In this document: piece by piece, positions 63,594 through 64,000 of the stretch | How the letters are laid out: each line of letters starts with the position of its first letter | Position numbering within the stretch: the first letter of the stretch is position 1 | Source of the DNA: Flavivirga aquatica | GTDB lineage: Bacteria; Bacteroidota; Bacteroidia; Flavobacteriales; Flavobacteriaceae | DNA: 64,000 nucleotides | Direction: 5' to 3' | NCBI RefSeq assembly: GCF_001747085.1 | Contig: NZ_MDJD01000054.1 | Location: forward strand, 1-64,000 | The notes under the pieces: model-generated | The model's database searches: none | What the model saw: the letters and a program-made list of their open reading frames with translations, nothing else | Told to the model about the DNA's origin: nothing | Position numbers and translations under genes: made by a program

Positions 63594-64000
63594 TTAATTT
63601 GCCATTTTCATATTATAATGATCTCCTAATAGATTAGCTAATAAACCCACTGATAAAGGTTTATTTATATAATTATTAACAGTACTAATCTTCTTAGAAC
63701 GCTCAAAATCGTCTGGGTTGTTTGATGTTGTTAGCATTACTAATTTAATGTCTTCTGTAAAGGTTTTATCTAACTTATTGTATTCTAAAACAAACTCCCA
63801 CCCATTCATAACTGGCATATTAATATCTAAAAAAATTAAATCTGGTTTAGCACAAAGATCTTTTGAAGCTTCTACTAAATAGTTTAATCCTGCTTGACCA
63901 CTTGTTACAGCAATAACATCCTTAAATTCTTCATGCCTCTTTACAATTTTTGTATTGTAAAAATTAGTGAATCTATCATCATCAATTAATAACGCACATT
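63594..64000 (-). CDS. Response regulator receiver domain protein (5' end outside window)
   Basis: About 135 residues visible, continuing past base 64000. CALLIDDDRFTNFY gives the acidic pocket, FLDINMPVMNGWEF the phosphorylated Asp, LVMLTTSN the Thr, and YINKPLSVGLL the conserved Lys. Single-domain, with no output domain before the stop, so probably a CheY-like or phosphorelay protein. A shorter frame from an internal ATG at 63818 is not the real start. Partner of the kinase at 61620-63407. Confidence 0.88.
   Translation of the reverse strand, partial: CALLIDDDRFTNFYNTKIVKRHEEFKDVIAVTSGQAGLNYLVEASKDLCAKPDLIFLDINMPVMNGWEFVLEYNKLDKTFTEDIKLVMLTTSNNPDDFERSKKISTVNNYINKPLSVGLLANLLGDHYNMKMAN

Overview
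The window is a chromosomal segment of a Flavobacteriaceae bacterium (Bacteroidota), probably marine. The evidence is its strong AT richness, -7 boxes of the form TAnnTTTG with little Shine-Dalgarno signal, type IX secretion (T9SS) sorting tails, a TonB receptor with a carboxypeptidase-like plug extension, and several families largely restricted to Bacteroidota (DUF4294, DUF6048, DUF6452, DUF2752, CCC-motif membrane protein). The genus cannot be fixed from sequence alone. I saw no rRNA, tRNA, CRISPR array or prophage.

Layout. 1-138 is the right end of an IS4-family insertion sequence whose complete copy lies at 29841-31227 in the same orientation. 182-6820 holds gyrA with a TPR protein, divergent from clpC. 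6821-7688 is a long gap with a terminator and the decayed remnant of a T9SS surface protein. 7689-14425 holds a secreted astacin-type protease, an UMF1 transporter, an M48 protease, MsrB, two small DUF proteins and a type II NADH dehydrogenase. 14691-21463 is housekeeping: lpd, aroQ, xerD, and an operon of a ZapB-like protein, zapA, a probable 6S RNA and rny. 21695-28901 holds an M23 peptidase, a TonB receptor, a cysteine desulfurase, a calcium-repeat lipoprotein and an Smr protein. 29174-31227 holds two small membrane proteins and the IS. 31295-45503 holds ornithine aminotransferase, RlmD, the DUF6452/DUF6048 pair, OsmC, a THUMP methyltransferase, a ZIP transporter, TrhA-like protein, M42 peptidase, Nudix and PrsW. 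45688-50975 holds a secreted GH16-CBM6 glycanase and a three-gene biotin-dependent acyl-CoA carboxylase. 50978-57450 holds a single-domain helicase-like protein, YceI, a Crp/Fnr regulator, DinB-like proteins, a Bcr/CflA exporter and an ABC exporter. 57973-64000 holds a T9SS protein with four near-identical 240-bp repeats, an FAH-family hydrolase, and a YfiR-like histidine kinase with its response regulator, which is cut by the window end.

How the genes work together. Most of the window is core metabolism and cell maintenance. The accessory layer is secreted or surface-bound (astacin with a carbohydrate-binding tail, GH16-CBM6, a repeat adhesin, a TonB receptor), fitting a polymer-degrading, surface-associated life.

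The least ordinary signals are mostly non-coding. Both IS copies sit inside intrinsic terminators of convergent genes. Several genes have a -7 box only 4-5 bases before the start codon, implying almost leaderless mRNAs. Two promoters carry the same ACGTA-N4-TACGT palindrome. There are three or four structured intergenic elements, including a multi-hairpin element at 38851-38991 and a perfect 25-bp inverted repeat at 61341-61415. I found no clear undescribed defence or biosynthetic system.
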